Assembly: GCF_036785885.1 (NCBI RefSeq)
Contig: NC_092328.1
Coordinates: forward strand, 13,724,111 to 13,788,110
Length of the DNA: 64,000 nucleotides
DNA from: Coffea arabica
Taxonomy: Eukaryota > Streptophyta > Magnoliopsida > Gentianales > Rubiaceae
Direction of reading: 5' to 3'
Each line of letters opens with the position of its first letter. Position 1 is the first letter of the stretch. The notes under the pieces were generated by a model. That model did not search any database and had not been told where the DNA came from. It was given only the letters and a program-made list of their open reading frames with translations. Shown piece by piece: positions 1 through 12,396 of the stretch. Both the position numbers and the translations under genes were made by a program.

Positions 1-140
1 CAAACCATTTCTGCCCCTATTGAGTTCTAACCCCTTTTTTCATATTTTAAATGCATTTTTGAGCAAATCATTTCTCTGATTAGAGTATAATTAGTCTTTA
101 ATAATTTTAAGTTGATTTTTTATCATGTTGGGTTTTAGTA

Positions 141-509
141 CTCCCTCCGTCCCAAAATTTGGGACGCTTTTTGGGAAACGCACTTTTTATGTACAGTAGC
201 ATTATGGGGACACGCTTATCTGACTCTTCCAAGCGTACCCTTTGTTGTTTGTGGAGTGAAACAACAAACTGTTGGGGACCACTTGCCATTAAGTCACTTT
301 GACTAAAAGGCAAAGACAATCAGAAGGGTATAACTTCCGATGATGTGTTATGGCTGGATCCATCAGAATTGGTTAGTGCAATCTTGACTTGTTAATAGAA
401 GGGTATAACTGAAAAATAATTTTAAAAGTGGTTTGACTTTTTCAAAGTGACTCAAATTTTGGAACAAGCAAAAAGTGGAAATGTGACATTATCAATGGGA
501 CGGAGGGAG
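141..509. mobile_element. Stowaway-type MITE with TA target duplication
   Basis: The terminal inverted repeats read CTCCCTCCGTCCCA on the left and TGGGACGGAGGGAG on the right, a perfect 14-bp match. Each end is flanked by the dinucleotide TA (139-140 and 510-511), the target duplication of Tc1/mariner-derived Stowaway elements. The 369-bp interior has no coding capacity. Two further members of the family lie at 30684-31137 and, degraded, at 25703-25964. Confidence 0.85.
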
Positions 510-819
510 TAATATAGTTTATGTTTTTTATTAGGTTTAGTTGGTTTGGGTTTTGGTAATGGATTTTGGTTGATTTTATGAGTTTTAGTATGGGCTTGGT
601 AGAGTTAAAAGTCCACTGTATCTGATTGGCTTTGTTTGTCAAAAGCAATGTGTTGGCCTGCATATTTTGTTAAGGTTTTCAATTGGGCTTAGGAAGTTTT
701 GGCCCAAAGAGATTAAAAGAAATGGCCCAATGGCCTTTTTATCAGACAATTTGGTGACCGAAATTGCAAATCAGTCCCTATATTTTTGGTAATTTTATTA
801 TGGCTCTACAACTTTAGCC
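510..819. other. AT-rich intergenic spacer, nothing recognised
   Basis: This AT-rich stretch between the Stowaway MITE and the LTR-like repeat contains only short open frames without recognisable protein motifs. The right part may be the poorly conserved start of the LTR-like repeat that follows. Confidence 0.5.
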
Positions 820-2702
820 TTATTTCAATTAGGTCCCTAATTTAATTTCATTTTGGTCCCTAAACTTATTTTTATTTAACTTTGACCCCTAGTTTTTGTA
901 ATAATTATAATTTGACCCAAAATCTTTCTTAATTTTTGCAATTAGGTCTCTAATAGTTTTGATTTCTTAAATACAAGTTGTTCTTCTTCTTTAATTGTTA
1001 ATTATACCTCTTTTAAGTACTTTAATTGGTAGATTTCATGATTATTTTCATTTCTTTATAATTAAATTGGTGCCTTGATTATTTTGTTGATTTTAATCAC
1101 CACTTCAAGGGAGGTAACCTCTTTTATTATTTTAAATTCTTTAATGTGCTCCAATGTGTTTTATGTGCAATTGCATGTTTTGAGTGTTTTTTTTTTTATT
1201 TTTCATTATTATTCATTTTAAGTTTCATTTATTTTATTTAATTTTTTTGATAATTATTTGAGAGGCATTAAAATGCCAAATTGTAATAGATAGTTGCTCA
1301 AGACATGTATTTAGCTAGCCTATGTAATAGATAGGTCTTAATTTTTTTTTAAAATGTATTTAGTTAGATAAATGTAATAGTTAGGTTATTATTTTTAAAA
1401 TTTTCCCCTTTAGATTGTAGTTAGGTTCCCAAATGTAATAGTTAGGTCCTTATGTGTGTTTATTTGCTTGTGTGCTTGCATGATTATGTGCTTATGTATT
1501 TACTCGCTTTCTTAAGAGATTTGCATCTAGATATTATGCTTACGTGCTATGTGCTCTATGTGCTTACGTGTTTACTTGTTTTAATTATGTTTATATGATT
1601 TCTTACGTTATAATAAATGCATGACATCACCACACTAGTTCAACGCTAGTCGTGGTCATTCTCCCCGATTTTTGACTAGTCCAATGCTAGTGAAAATTTG
1701 TAGAAATGAGCTAGTCCAATGCTAGACCCTTTAGGTCGTCCACGCGCTAGAATCACATGCTTGTGTGACAATCACTACATTTCATGCATATTTTCTACTT
1801 TTTAGGATCTTTACCATTTTGCATGATATTAATTTCCTCTATATGTATATTCCTTACTCCTATGTGCGAAACATGACATTTAGACTTGCATTCCATTTAA
1901 GAAAAATTAGAAATAGGTTAGTGCATTTGCTTGATTAGGTTAAAAAGCACCCTTCAAATATGGGAAATGGACGAGTATGGTTTCTTAGCGTTAGCACGCT
2001 CGTATCTCCTCTATAAAAAGGAAAATTGAGTCACAAATCTTAGTTTTCTGTACCCGTTATGTTGCATTCCTCTTTTTAGGTCATGTATATTTATATATTA
2101 TAATTTTTTCTTTTCTTCGAGTTTCACTCTTTGCATATTTGTGACATTTTCTAAGAATCATTTTGGGTATCATAATTAATGTGATTCGTACCGATTAAAC
2201 TTTGAAGAGATATTTCGACCCTCCCGATAACCATTAGATCTAGGTTTGCATCCATATAATAACATTCAAATGTGATAAGTTTTATAGGTTAAATTAAGCA
2301 AATTTTCGACTAAATCAAACAACTAGGCTTGGATAGGTTGAAAGGATGATTTAGATTTTATCCTTGCCTTTCCTTTCTTCAATCGTGACTTCCTAGTCCT
2401 TTTCTCTTGTTTTTCGAAGATTTGGAGTCATCTAAAAGGGTTTTCTCTATTTTTATTTAAAAATTCATTTTTATGTGATTTGGTACACCTTAACTCAATA
2501 CCAAGTGGCGACTCCTATTTTTCTTAAAAACCCTTTTTAGACTATTATTTTGGGGCAAAACCATCGCACTTTTTAAGTCCCATTTTAGGCCATTTTTCTT
2601 TATTTATTCTCTAAAAATCAAAAACTCATTTTTACTCGAAATTAATCAAAGATTTATTTTTATAACTCGTAATTTTATTTTTCAGAAAATAGGGCATGAC
2701 AG
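820..2702 (+). repeat. Ogre/Tat-like LTR region, copy 1 (LTR end plus primer binding site and leader)
   Basis: This AT-rich stretch is collinear with a second copy at about 28370-30331. Shared landmarks in the same order are 'regional' LTR text near 1100, three copies of a short motif of the form CTAGTyCAAyGCTAG (1635-1649, 1676-1690, 1711-1725), and the end ATACCAAG followed by TGGCGACTCC at 2506-2515. TGGCGACTCC is the primer binding site (tRNA-Arg type) known from Ogre/Tat elements, so the LTR should end near 2503 and the rest is leader. No internal gag-pol follows; the leader runs straight into an RNase H relic. The 5' boundary is not defined. The two copies are strongly diverged, so these are old insertions. 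Confidence 0.6.
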
Positions 2703-3250
2703 GGTCAAATACTGGCAGATTTTCTTGCTAATCACCCAATACCTGCTGAATGAGAGTTGAATGATGATCTACCATATAAGGATGTATTTCTTGCTGAAAT
2801 TTGTTTACCATGAAATATGTATTTTGATGGTGCTGCTCATCATCATGAGTTGGGGCCGGGATTGTGTTTATAACACTTGACGGAGAAGTTTTTCTATACT
2901 CATTTACTGTAAACCAACGCTGTTCAAATAATGTTGCTGAGTATCAAGCCCTTATACTCGGATTTGAAATAGTTGTTGATATGAGACAATTAGAACTTTA
3001 AAGCTATGGCGACTCACAATCAGTTGTTAACCAACTCTTGAAAAGTTATGATGTTAAAAATTCTGAATTGATTCCATATCACAAGTACATAATGCGGCTT
3101 ATAAGGTGGCTTGGAGGTGCAAGTATCGAGCATGTCTCTAGAGGAGAAAATAAACAAGTTGATGCATTAGTTACACTTGTCACTTCTCTCGTTGTGCCAA
3201 ATCATGAGATACATGAGATCGGAGAACAAGCCTTTTCGACCTTTTGATTA
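2703..3250 (+). pseudogene. Ty3/gypsy RNase H relic
   Basis: Read across several stops and small indels, the translation gives the end of a reverse transcriptase/RNase H region (ADFLANHPIP) and then the second, plant-type RNase H of gypsy polyproteins: YFDGAAHH, NNVAEYQALILGFE, YGDSQSVVNQL and HVSRGENKQVDAL. The last 70 codons (3038-3247) are still open. In-frame stops interrupt the first half. This order is typical of Tat-lineage pol, in which a dual RNase H follows reverse transcriptase. There is no integrase downstream. It is a dead fragment, joined to the LTR-like region on its left. Confidence 0.75.
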
Positions 3251-5702
3251 AAGTCATTCGATGAGAAGAATTAGGGGATTAATTTCTTTGATCCAAGAAT
3301 TTTCAGATGTTGTAACCCACTTATTATTTGATTTAATAAATTTGATATTTGTGCAAATTTTTTTGTCTTTTATTTTAGGCAACGAAATTTGTGCTTACAA
3401 TGCGGACAGGAAAGCACGAGGAGCTAATCCATTTCTGATCAACTGAAAAGATTTCTATTTGCAACCACAAGCGTATGTAAATTGGATCAGGACCTCATAA
3501 CTTCAAGAAAAAGTCTTAGCAAAAAGGGTCCATCTCATCAGTATGAATAAAATATTAAACAAGGCATTCTGATTGAGTTCCGCCAGCCTAGTATCTCCGA
3601 CGACCCAAAGTGTCATATTGAAAACAATAAAATTAGATAATGTTATGATCCTATATATAATGTACACGTTGATGTCATTGAACTAGTCAAAATTAGGTAG
3701 TAATTATTTTTAAATACTGTTAATACTTTGATTTGGTTATAGCAGTAATTATTTTACATTTTTTTAGTGGGTTTGACTTACAGGTGCACAATTGAGCATA
3801 ATTAGGTGATGTTGATTTAGAAAGAGTGGGTTAAGAGGGGATTCTGGCTTTAACTTTTTGGCAAAAAGTGACATTGGTTTGGAAGAGTGTGTAGGGAGTA
3901 TAATAAATGTAAGTGGATGTAAGTGGGTATATTCATATGATAAATTTGATGCAAATTAGGTGTATTGATGCTTGAGCACTGGGCACCTATTACACAAATT
4001 TAAGTTGGTAATACGCCCAATGGCGGACCAAATTCTAATCAAATGTGTAGTAACGAAAAAAAAATTATAGCAGATAAAGCATACTAAATTTAAAATGAAA
4101 ATTCAATCTACAATAAGTAGCAATAAGATGTTTTAATAGTAGAGATGGGGTATAATATAAATACAGAAATTTAGACTCTTTTATGATTCTCGTTAGTATC
4201 AACGTGAGGTAGGTTCAAGTGGAGTTCGGGAAATCGATGCTTATCAACTAAAAATTGACAAAAATGGATGGTAATGGTGTTGAATATTGAGTAATAGTCT
4301 GTTTGTTTTAATTCAATCATGCTAATATAGATAGAATTGTGCCGTAAGTTGAATTTCCTTTTTCTTTTAGTTTCTGTGTTTGTATAGTGCTTCATTAGTT
4401 GCTAACTTAATTATCATAAATAGTATAAGGAAATTAAGGATTTGTTTGTTATTGGACATTTGCTAGCTTTTTAGGCTTTAGCCCCTAAATTTTGAACAAT
4501 TTATCCTCGAAAGTGTGAAACTTATTTCATAGGATTGTCAAAATTAATGAAATAATAAGCAATTAAAGATCAAAGTTTAAAAATTAAAGTGGGATCAATT
4601 TTATACTTTAGGGAGTAAACTGTCCTAGACTAAAGTTTAAGAATTAAAATGAAATGGATTTCATATTTTGAAAGATAAAATGTTCGAAAGTAAGATTTAA
4701 AAATAAGGAGCCATTTGGTTCGAATTTCACAATCACTATCACTATCGAAATCATAAGGTGGTAAATGATAATGGGTATTGATGAAAACCTATAGTGTGTT
4801 TGTTAATGTGCAATGATTTTACAATTTATTATTTTTCTTTTTCATTATTTCTTTTTTTTTTCCATTTGTTAAAACCAGCAGAACTGTGGCATTTTGGTTC
4901 TTATTTTTACATTTAAGGAGAATAAGATGGGTATTTAAGATGACATTTTGTTTTTCTAATGTTTACATTTAAGAAGAATAAGATGAATAATTAAGATGAT
5001 TCCCAAGTGAGAGGTGATTAATTAGAAAACTCACAGAAAAGACCTATCATTCCCGTTGGCCCCCAGCAAACATCCTGTATGGATATAATTGAATTTGAAA
5101 CCCATAATAGGAATTGAAATCCATTTACCAAACACCCTCTAAAGTAAAAATGCATTTATAGTTTAAGAGTACAAAGTGAAATTTAGTCCTACAGTAAAAG
5201 ATCCATGCTAACAAAAAAAGAGGAGAGGAGGATGAATATGTTGCACTCGTTGATGCGCACATAAGATTTTCTATAATCCTAGTAGTTTCCAAACTAAAAT
5301 AGAGGTGGACATGTACACATAACAATTTGTAAAAGAGCGCTCTACTTTCTATTCATTCGCCACTTGGACGGCGGAGGACTTTTGCAAGTCATTGCCTACA
5401 AATCAGTTGGGATCCTCGATGCCAAATCTAGTGTCAATTTCATTTATTTCGTGAGGGTAAAAGAAACTTGAATTAAACTAAATTAATTTGAGTTATTAAA
5501 AAATTAAGAACATGTGACAATTTAAATAAATAAAATATTTGACATTTATATAAAAGTGGTACTAAATTATCACTGAAAAGAGACACCGAAGATCTCGTGT
5601 GGCCTACAAATGAACTCCATAACTTTGACTTTGTTTGGTCAATAGTCAGGGAGTCTTGGAACACACAAGAGTGTGCACATGACTAATTATGTCTATGACT
5701 AC
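3251..5702. other. Gene-free AT-rich region
   Basis: No open frame here has recognisable motifs. Short internal similarity is visible around 4470-4700, where phrases of the type 'aaagtttaaaaattaaa' recur, suggesting a degraded repeat. I see no RNA gene and no transposon termini. Confidence 0.5.
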
Positions 5703-5923
5703 GGCCCCGTTTGGCAAGTGAGTTTTTTGAGTGTTTGTCTAAAATTTTACTGTATCTTATTGTAGAAGTTGTAGAAAAAATTTTTGAAATGTGTAAATTT
5801 TTGAATATTTTGAAGTGTATAGTTTAAAAATTTTGAAAAGTTTTTTGATATTACTGTAATTAAAGTTGTTAAAAAACTTGTAGCAGACAAATTTGGTAAA
5901 AAACTTGCTTGTCAAACAAGGCC
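5703..5923. mobile_element. Tourist/hAT-like MITE, copy A
   Basis: This 221-bp AT-rich element starts GGCCCCGTTTGGCAAG and ends CTTGTCAAACAAGGCC, giving a 16-bp terminal inverted repeat with three mismatches. The interior (TTTGTCTAAAATTTTACTGT near the left end, GTTGTTAAAAAACTTGTAG near the right) is shared in opposite orientation with 8000-8208 and with both ends of 45210-46349. I could not find a convincing target duplication, so the superfamily (PIF/Harbinger Tourist or hAT) is open. Confidence 0.7.
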
Positions 5924-6599
5924 TTGTTTTGTTTAGCGCCCTTAGAGGAAGCTATGAACCTATAAACAAAAATAATAGTACCTTGGAGCATCGGCTAAAT
6001 TCATATATTTGTGAATAGAGGTCTCAAAATAGGTGATTCGGACAGATTTGGACTAGTCATAATTGGCTAATGGGTATAGTTGGATCAACTCATTTATACT
6101 CGAGTATAAATGGGTACCCATTTAATAAACTGGTATGGACATACCAAATTATCCATTTATGAGTCACTTAAAATTGTACTTATTTTTCTTTTTTATTTTT
6201 TCACATGTTGTTTGATAAGAAATAACTGTATTTTGTTATTATTAGATTAGTAAGAAATTCAAATTTATTTATTTAAAACTCACTAAAAGTTGAGTTTAAA
6301 TATATAATTATTTTAAAATGGATATAAACGGGTAAGCCGAATCAACCCACTATCCACCAACTAAACGGATTTAATTGGGTATCTATCTAGACCTAATCAA
6401 AATTAATGGGCAGTTATTTGTAGAGATCATGATTTTATATTTTTTTTAGAAAAGAGTTTAATTAATGTGGAATATATATTTAAAAAAAGTACTACTTATT
6501 TTAAATTTTTATTGATTTTGAATTCTTTTAATTTTTCCCGATTTCTTGTATTCTCTTTGCATGAGGTGGGACGAATATCCGTTGACCCGATCCTATATC

Positions 6600-6736
6600 A
6601 GCGGGTACCCAATTATATCGAGTACCTGCTGATATGTTGGCTGGATAAGGGTCAGAAAATGGCTGACCTGCAAAGTGTGGGTCGAATCAACCAAATAGCG
6701 CAGGGGACGGGTACCCGACCCATACCCACCCCTAGC
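6600..6736. repeat. hAT-like terminal fragment
   Basis: The segment ends GACCCATACCCACCCCTAG, a reverse complement of the 'taggggtgggta' start seen on many plant hAT non-autonomous elements, and is full of GGGTACCC-type short palindromes. A possible left end (TAGAGGTCTC) lies near 6016, but the terminal match is weak and I found no 8-bp target duplication. Confidence 0.35.
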
Positions 6737-6838
6737 AGAACCTAAGGTGATGTTATCTTCCGGTTGTCCACGAAGGATAAATAACTGATTCAGATTCTCC
6801 CTTCTCGAACCCTTGAGTTTCAAAGTTTACTTGAATAT

Positions 6839-7905
6839 TTAAAGGATTGCTGACAGTTTAATGTTTTCCAACACAATAGCTACTTCTTTCATGGTAGGCC
6901 TTTCCTTTCCGTTCAAGTTTAGGCATCTTTGAGCAGGTTCAGCGACAGCAATGATCTCTTCTTCAACCCTCTGATCTAGAACTTGTGGATCAAGAATGCT
7001 GTCGAGACGATTTTCATCCATCATCACCAAAAACCTTTTTGCCAAGCCCAAGTGACTATCTGCAAATGATCCTGACAATGATACTGGCTTTTTTCTCATC
7101 AAGAGTTCAACCAGAACAACCCCATAGCTATAAACATCACTTTTCTCTGTAAATTGGCTCGACTGGAAGTATTCTGGATCCAAATAGCCAAAAGTAACTC
7201 TCACCTGAGTAGTAAGGTGAGTCTTATCGATTGAAATAGACCTCGAAATCCCAAAATCAGACACTTTAGCTATGTATATTTCATCCAAGAGTATGTTGCT
7301 CGACTTGATATCTCTATGATAAATAAGAATTGTAATTGCAGAGTGTAGGTATGCCAATGCGCCCCTGCTACTTCTGCTGCTATTTTCAATCTCAAGCTCC
7401 AGGTGAAGGGGAACTCATCATCAGTCTCATTGTGAACGAGTCTATCGAGGGTTTCATTCGGGATAAATTCATACACCAGCATAGGAACCTCTGTCTCCAA
7501 ACAACAACCCTTTGTAGACTTGTGACAGAATGACAACCTCGTTAATAAATTGCCCCAGTTGGCTTTCATCAACCTTCTTAGACTACTTTATTGCTGCAAG
7601 ATTTCCATCTGCTAGCATCCCTTTGTAGACTGTACCTTGGCCACCTCGTCCGAGTACTCGATTTCCACTGAAGTGAACAGTGACCTTGTCGAACTCTTTA
7701 GCAGTGAAAACCCTTGTTTTGTTGATAACTCTCTATCATCAGCAGATAGCTGCTGTTGTAATAAAAGTCCACCATTTCTTTTGAAAAATTTTTCTTTGAT
7801 CATTTTGTCCTTTCTCCTTTTTACTAGTTCGTACAAGGTACAATAGCAGCTATCAAAATTATGACGCCTATGCCAGCGAAAACACATGCGAAAGTCCAGC
7901 ATGGT
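6839..7905 (-). pseudogene. Wall-associated-kinase-like receptor kinase pseudogene (5'-truncated)
   Basis: Reading leftward from 7905, one finds a hydrophobic membrane segment (GIGVIILIAAIV), a basic juxtamembrane stretch (KRRKDKMIKEKFFKRNGG), the glycine-rich loop GRGGQGTVYKG with AAIK, then [12 protein letters not shown], the catalytic loop [40 protein letters not shown] and a C-terminal ERPTMKEVAIVLENI. These motifs and their order are those of wall-associated kinases (WAK/WAKL), plasma-membrane kinases linked to the cell wall. The last 172 codons (6839-7357) are open. The gene is broken: frameshifts occur after the membrane segment, near 7730 and before the catalytic loop, there is an in-frame stop just after the ATP-binding lysine, and the segment that normally joins that region to VKLLGCCLE is shortened. 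The extracellular exons are absent. It cannot encode a full receptor. Confidence 0.85.
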
Positions 7906-7999
7906 GCCATATTAAAAACGTTCAACTATATAATTGAATGGCTAAGACTTGTTTAATATCAAGAAGCAGATCTAATGTACACTATTTTAGAAAATGTAT

Positions 8000-8208
8000 G
8001 GCCTGTTTGGCAAACAAGTTTTTGACAAAGTTTGTCTTCTACAAGTTTTTTAACAACTTTAGTTATAGTAATCTCAAAAAACTATTCAAAGTTTTTAAAC
8101 TATACATTTTAAAATATCCAAAAATTTACACATTTCAAAAATTTTTCCTACAATTTCTACAGTAAAATTTTAGACAAACACTCAAAAAGTTATTTGCTAA
8201 ACGGGGCC
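8000..8208. mobile_element. Tourist/hAT-like MITE, copy B
   Basis: This 209-bp element runs from GGCCTGTTTGGCAAACAAG to TTGCTAAACGGGGCC and is inverted relative to the copy at 5703-5923. Both share the interior phrases around 'acaactttagtt' and 'acagtaaaattttagacaaac'. Copies A and B flank the kinase pseudogene at distances of about 0.9 kb and 0.1 kb. Confidence 0.7.
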
Positions 8209-9349
8209 ATATACAGATAGAACAGATAAATTTTTACAAACAAGGGCGTTAGTTTTGGAAAATTTATGGATAGGGTATATCGTTACTATTCACAAATTAA
8301 AAAAACTAATGAATTTATGACTAAATGGTTAAATCATCCTCATAAAAATGTGATCTCTATATATGCACCTTCACCAAAAAAAGTATGGTTTAGTGACATA
8401 GGTGTACATCTAAAAGTGTGCATTTAAGACACACACACACACACATACTGGAATGCATCTCACAAGGGCAATTTCTTGAATTTGCTGGTAACAAGATTCT
8501 TTTACAATTTATGAGGAGTAACCAATTCCTCATTTACAAGAATTTCTCAAAAGCTGAAGCCATTTTTATAAATTCTGAACTTTACTATTCTCTTTTTCCA
8601 AATTACCCATTTTTCTTAGTTTCTGAACTTTAATTACCATAACAATTGGAACAAGTTGAGAGAAAACAATTTGAAAATAAAACTGTCTTATTTACTTCTA
8701 TTTGCTAATTGGTAGAATGGTCTGGAAATAAGAGAATAAGAGCAGGAAATAAATTAGAACTTTTCTAAAAGATACAAGTACAAGATTTCTCAAAATTAAA
8801 GTTAAAGAAGATTAAAATAGTTTTCTCAAAAATAAAAAGAAGATTAAAACATAGGTTGGGAGAGAAGTGAAGAGAAACAGGAACCATCTCGATAAATACT
8901 ATCAAGCTGTGAAATAGAGAGACTGTTCCTCTAAAAGTAAAACACATTTGTCAAAAAAGTATTTTCTTACCAACAACCATTAAAGTAGTTGGCACCAAAA
9001 AAGGTTTAAACCTCCCCTTGGATGTAGGTCAAGGAAAACCCCTCCTTAGATGTATCTCCTTAGATGTAGGTCAAGAAATTAAATTCTTTGACTTGCATTC
9101 TTCATTAGAATTTCTTGAATTTCGATAGCGGTTTAATCTCTTTCGGATTCTCTATTGACCCTTTGGATCCATCCTTTTCTTGTATGGAATAGAAATTATT
9201 GTGTCGATAAAAAAAAGTCATTTTTCTTGCCGAGCCTCCATGGTTGTCATCTGCTCCACTTATATTATCAATTCGATAACTGTTGGTTTCAGTTTGACGG
9301 ACCATTTTTCTTCATTTATGGGTCCCGCTTTTCAGTAGGATTGTTTTGA
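8209..9349. other. Gene-free region
   Basis: A short (AC)n tract lies at about 8431-8446. A phrase based on 'ccttagatgtaggtcaag' is repeated at about 9020-9075. No coding motifs are recognisable, although short open frames exist on both strands near 9105-9349. Confidence 0.45.
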
Positions 9350-9357
9350 CTTTTACC

Positions 9358-9916
9358 TAGGGATGTACGCGAGCCGAGTCATAATCGAGTAACTCGCGAG
9401 TAGCTCGGTCAACGGCTTGGCTTGAACTCGGGTTGACCGAGTTCGAGCCGAGTCTCGAGCTACTCGATTGTCATTCGAGTCGAGTTTCGAGTCAATATTT
9501 TGAGACTTGAGACTTGTCGAGCTACTCATCGAGTCGGGGGTATTTAAATAATATATTTATAATTTAAATAATATATATGTATTATACTTATAAAATGACC
9601 ATTATGGGTATAAGTTTTACGGAATTTACAATAAACTCTTCTTTATAATAAAATTTCATAATGGCAAAAAAGTAATAACATAATTGATTGAGTCGAGTCA
9701 AAAAGCTTGATTAGGCTCGACTTGATATGGCTTGACTAAAGGTCGAGCCTTATTGAGTCGAGTTTCGAGCTTAAAGCGAGTTTCTCGAGTCAAGGTTCGA
9801 TATCGATTTTTTGTACTCGATCGGGCTCGAGTCGAGCTCGAGACTAGGTATATATGAGTCGAGTCGAGCTCAAGTATAGCAATACTTGAGCTTGATTTGG
9901 CTCAATTACATCCCTA
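9358..9916. mobile_element. Non-autonomous hAT-type element with perfect 8-bp target duplication
   Basis: The element begins TAGGGATGTA and ends TACATCCCTA, a perfect 10-bp terminal inverted repeat that continues imperfectly inward (GAGCC on both sides). It is flanked by the 8-bp direct repeat CTTTTACC at 9350-9357 and 9917-9924, the duplication length of hAT transposition. The interior of 559 bp has no protein. It is packed with variants of GAGTCGAG/CTCGAGTC and GAGCTACTCG in both subterminal regions, reminiscent of clustered subterminal transposase-binding sites of hAT elements. Confidence 0.88.
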
Positions 9917-10444
9917 CTTTTACCCCATACCATGCACGATCTTTTTTCTCATCTATAAAATTTTATGTTCTCATTTAATTATGAGGGCACAAAGCTCAAT
10001 TAAAAAAATAACCATGCATAGCTTAAATTCATGTAATTTTTTTTCCATTTCTTCCTAGCCTGACTCCAAGACAAAATAATCTATAGTACAATCTATTCCA
10101 ATTTTTGACTCTCTTCCTAACATAAAGCATTAAACATGTTTAAATTTGTTCCAAACTATCTTGACATTTTTCAAGTATCAAAATTAATTTGATACTTTAA
10201 TTTCAAAAATTTCATCTATTGAATGCCTAAATAATTAGTATAGCCTCCAAAATAAAAAGCATTCCAGTTAACTTGCATACGTCAATTAATTGAAATTACT
10301 TCTTATTATTTCTACAAGCTTCGTTTCTTGATTATTTGAAGTGGATGTTAAATTATTGATGAAGTTAAACATCCTAAACAAATTGGCATACATATAATTA
10401 AATAGCACACCACTGGGTAGGAGTGTTTAAATTTAATTAGCGCT

Positions 10445-11560
10445 GACAGATGGCGAACTTATGCAATAATAAATTCCTACTTACAAAAAGATATAAACGA
10501 GTATAATGACAAGTAGGGTCGTCTCCACAGGGATTAGCGGGAAAATCTGTTTCTTTCTAAGTAAAAGCTAATTGGGGGTTTTGGAGAATTAAAACTAAAG
10601 TAAATAATCAACGTGACTGAAAATAATTAAACTAAAGCAAATTAAATTGAACTTAAGGATAAACAAGCTCTAGCCAAGGATATAACTCCAAAAGTGGTTC
10701 ATACAAGTGCTCATCAATGCAATAATTATTTCATCTATTCGTTAATAAAGAGGTTATAGTTGCCAAACAAGCGATGACAACTAGCTTTTCCTTACTATTT
10801 CGATAGTTAAGATACGCCCGCTAACCACTTCTCTAACCAAGAAATAACTCTAGGTAAGCTTGTAGAATTTAATTTTCTGATTGCATTAGAAACTAGAAAA
10901 GTCCTGTTTTAATTAATAAACACACAACCGGGGCTATTTAAATTTGATCGTATGTTTTCCTAACATGGAACCAATTACGTTAGTCGCCACTAATTTAAGA
11001 CAAATAAATAATTACAGATTTAACTGTCCTAACTGGCATTAGTTTGTCAAGTTGAATTAAATATCAGGCCCTGATATCCAAACAACAAACCAACCATGAG
11101 AAATTAAATCAGAAAATATACGAATACTAATGAATAAAAGAAATTAATAAAACAATATCTCACAGATATAGATGAACTAAATCCTTCATTACTCTTCGAC
11201 TAGAAATAGAAGTTAGCCGCTTATCGTTGAGAATAATCCAGACAATTTCATTGACAAAAGTTTCATGCACATCCAACGATAAAAAACCAAAAGAAAAGCA
11301 AAAGAGAAGAAAAGGCGAGGAGTAAAGCTCTTTCGTTGTTCCTTGGCCGAAATCGAGAGATTAATCTCTCATGACCAAAGACGACTTTCCTCACTTTTTT
11401 TGTTGGTAGTTATAAATCTCTTCCAAAGAAATTGTGTCCTACTCACTCTAGGAAAGGTACATAATACTTTCCTAACTAGATATCGATACTAATAAGGATC
11501 TGCCGATCTCAGCTAATTGCTTAATTAGAAGTTGGTTTCGAATAGAAAACTTTGTTTGTC
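10445..11560 (-). repeat. LTR-like fragment, minus orientation
   Basis: Read on the minus strand, the left part resembles the end of a gypsy LTR: 'ccctgtggagacgaccctac', then an AT-rich stretch, then 'cgccatctgtcagcg' at about 10443-10457, which looks like a decayed TGGCGCCGTCTGTGGG-type primer binding site. The remainder is non-coding. Termini are not proven, so the boundaries and the lineage are inference. Confidence 0.35.
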
Positions 11561-12396
11561 GTTTGGAATGCCATGGCTCTGGACTTGACAGCCTGTCTTG
11601 ATCGCATCCATGTCAAACTGGTTCGTAATTTTCTAAAAAATCATCCTTTTAACCATTTTTTGCTCCACTTCCCTACAATTAGTACCACTAACGAAAATAT
11701 AAGTAAAATCTATCAATTAATACAATATTCGACTAAAATAAAGGAAAAAATAATTATAAATTTAATGTAAAAAATGCAACCTATCAAGCTCTTTTCTGAA
11801 TGCTTACAAATACTTTTTTTTTCCCTTTCCTTCATTCGTTTCTTAGGTTAGGTTTAAGCAAAGGACAGATCAAAATTTAAATCCTACATCTAGTGAAAGC
11901 TAGACCTAGGAACCCACTTCTTCATTCCAACTTTAAATTTAACCTTAACTGCATTTATACTAGTCTTTGAAACATTGTATTATCTGCAATTAATACTAGT
12001 ATTTTAAACTTTTACAATTGCCTAAAATGAAGTCAGTAATACAAATACAAACAAAAAAAAAAATTATAGTCGCTAACAATGAACACGTGCAACTAATTTA
12101 AGTTCTAGTGGACTATTCATCAAAGATTAAAATAATACAGCTTCTAAGTGTAATTCTTTACTTTAAAGAAGTTATCCGTGGTAGTAATACAATTAATTAT
12201 CCTTTGCAATTTATATTTTTGAATTTTATTTCTTTTTGTAATTTTAATTCTTAAAAAGAAAATATTTTGAAAATCCCTATAAAAAATCTTTAAAAGCACC
12301 ATATATTGGCATGACAATTTCCTTTTGCTTAAAGAGTTTTCCCTCTTGTTTGAATCAGTTTCAATTAAGAAATAATAAATATAAAAATTAGTGGAA

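Noticed and set aside
6016..6736. Complete hAT element from TAGAGGTC to CACCCCTA
   Set aside because: Terminal match is weak and the flanks show no 8-bp duplication; only the right terminal fragment is reported, at low confidence.
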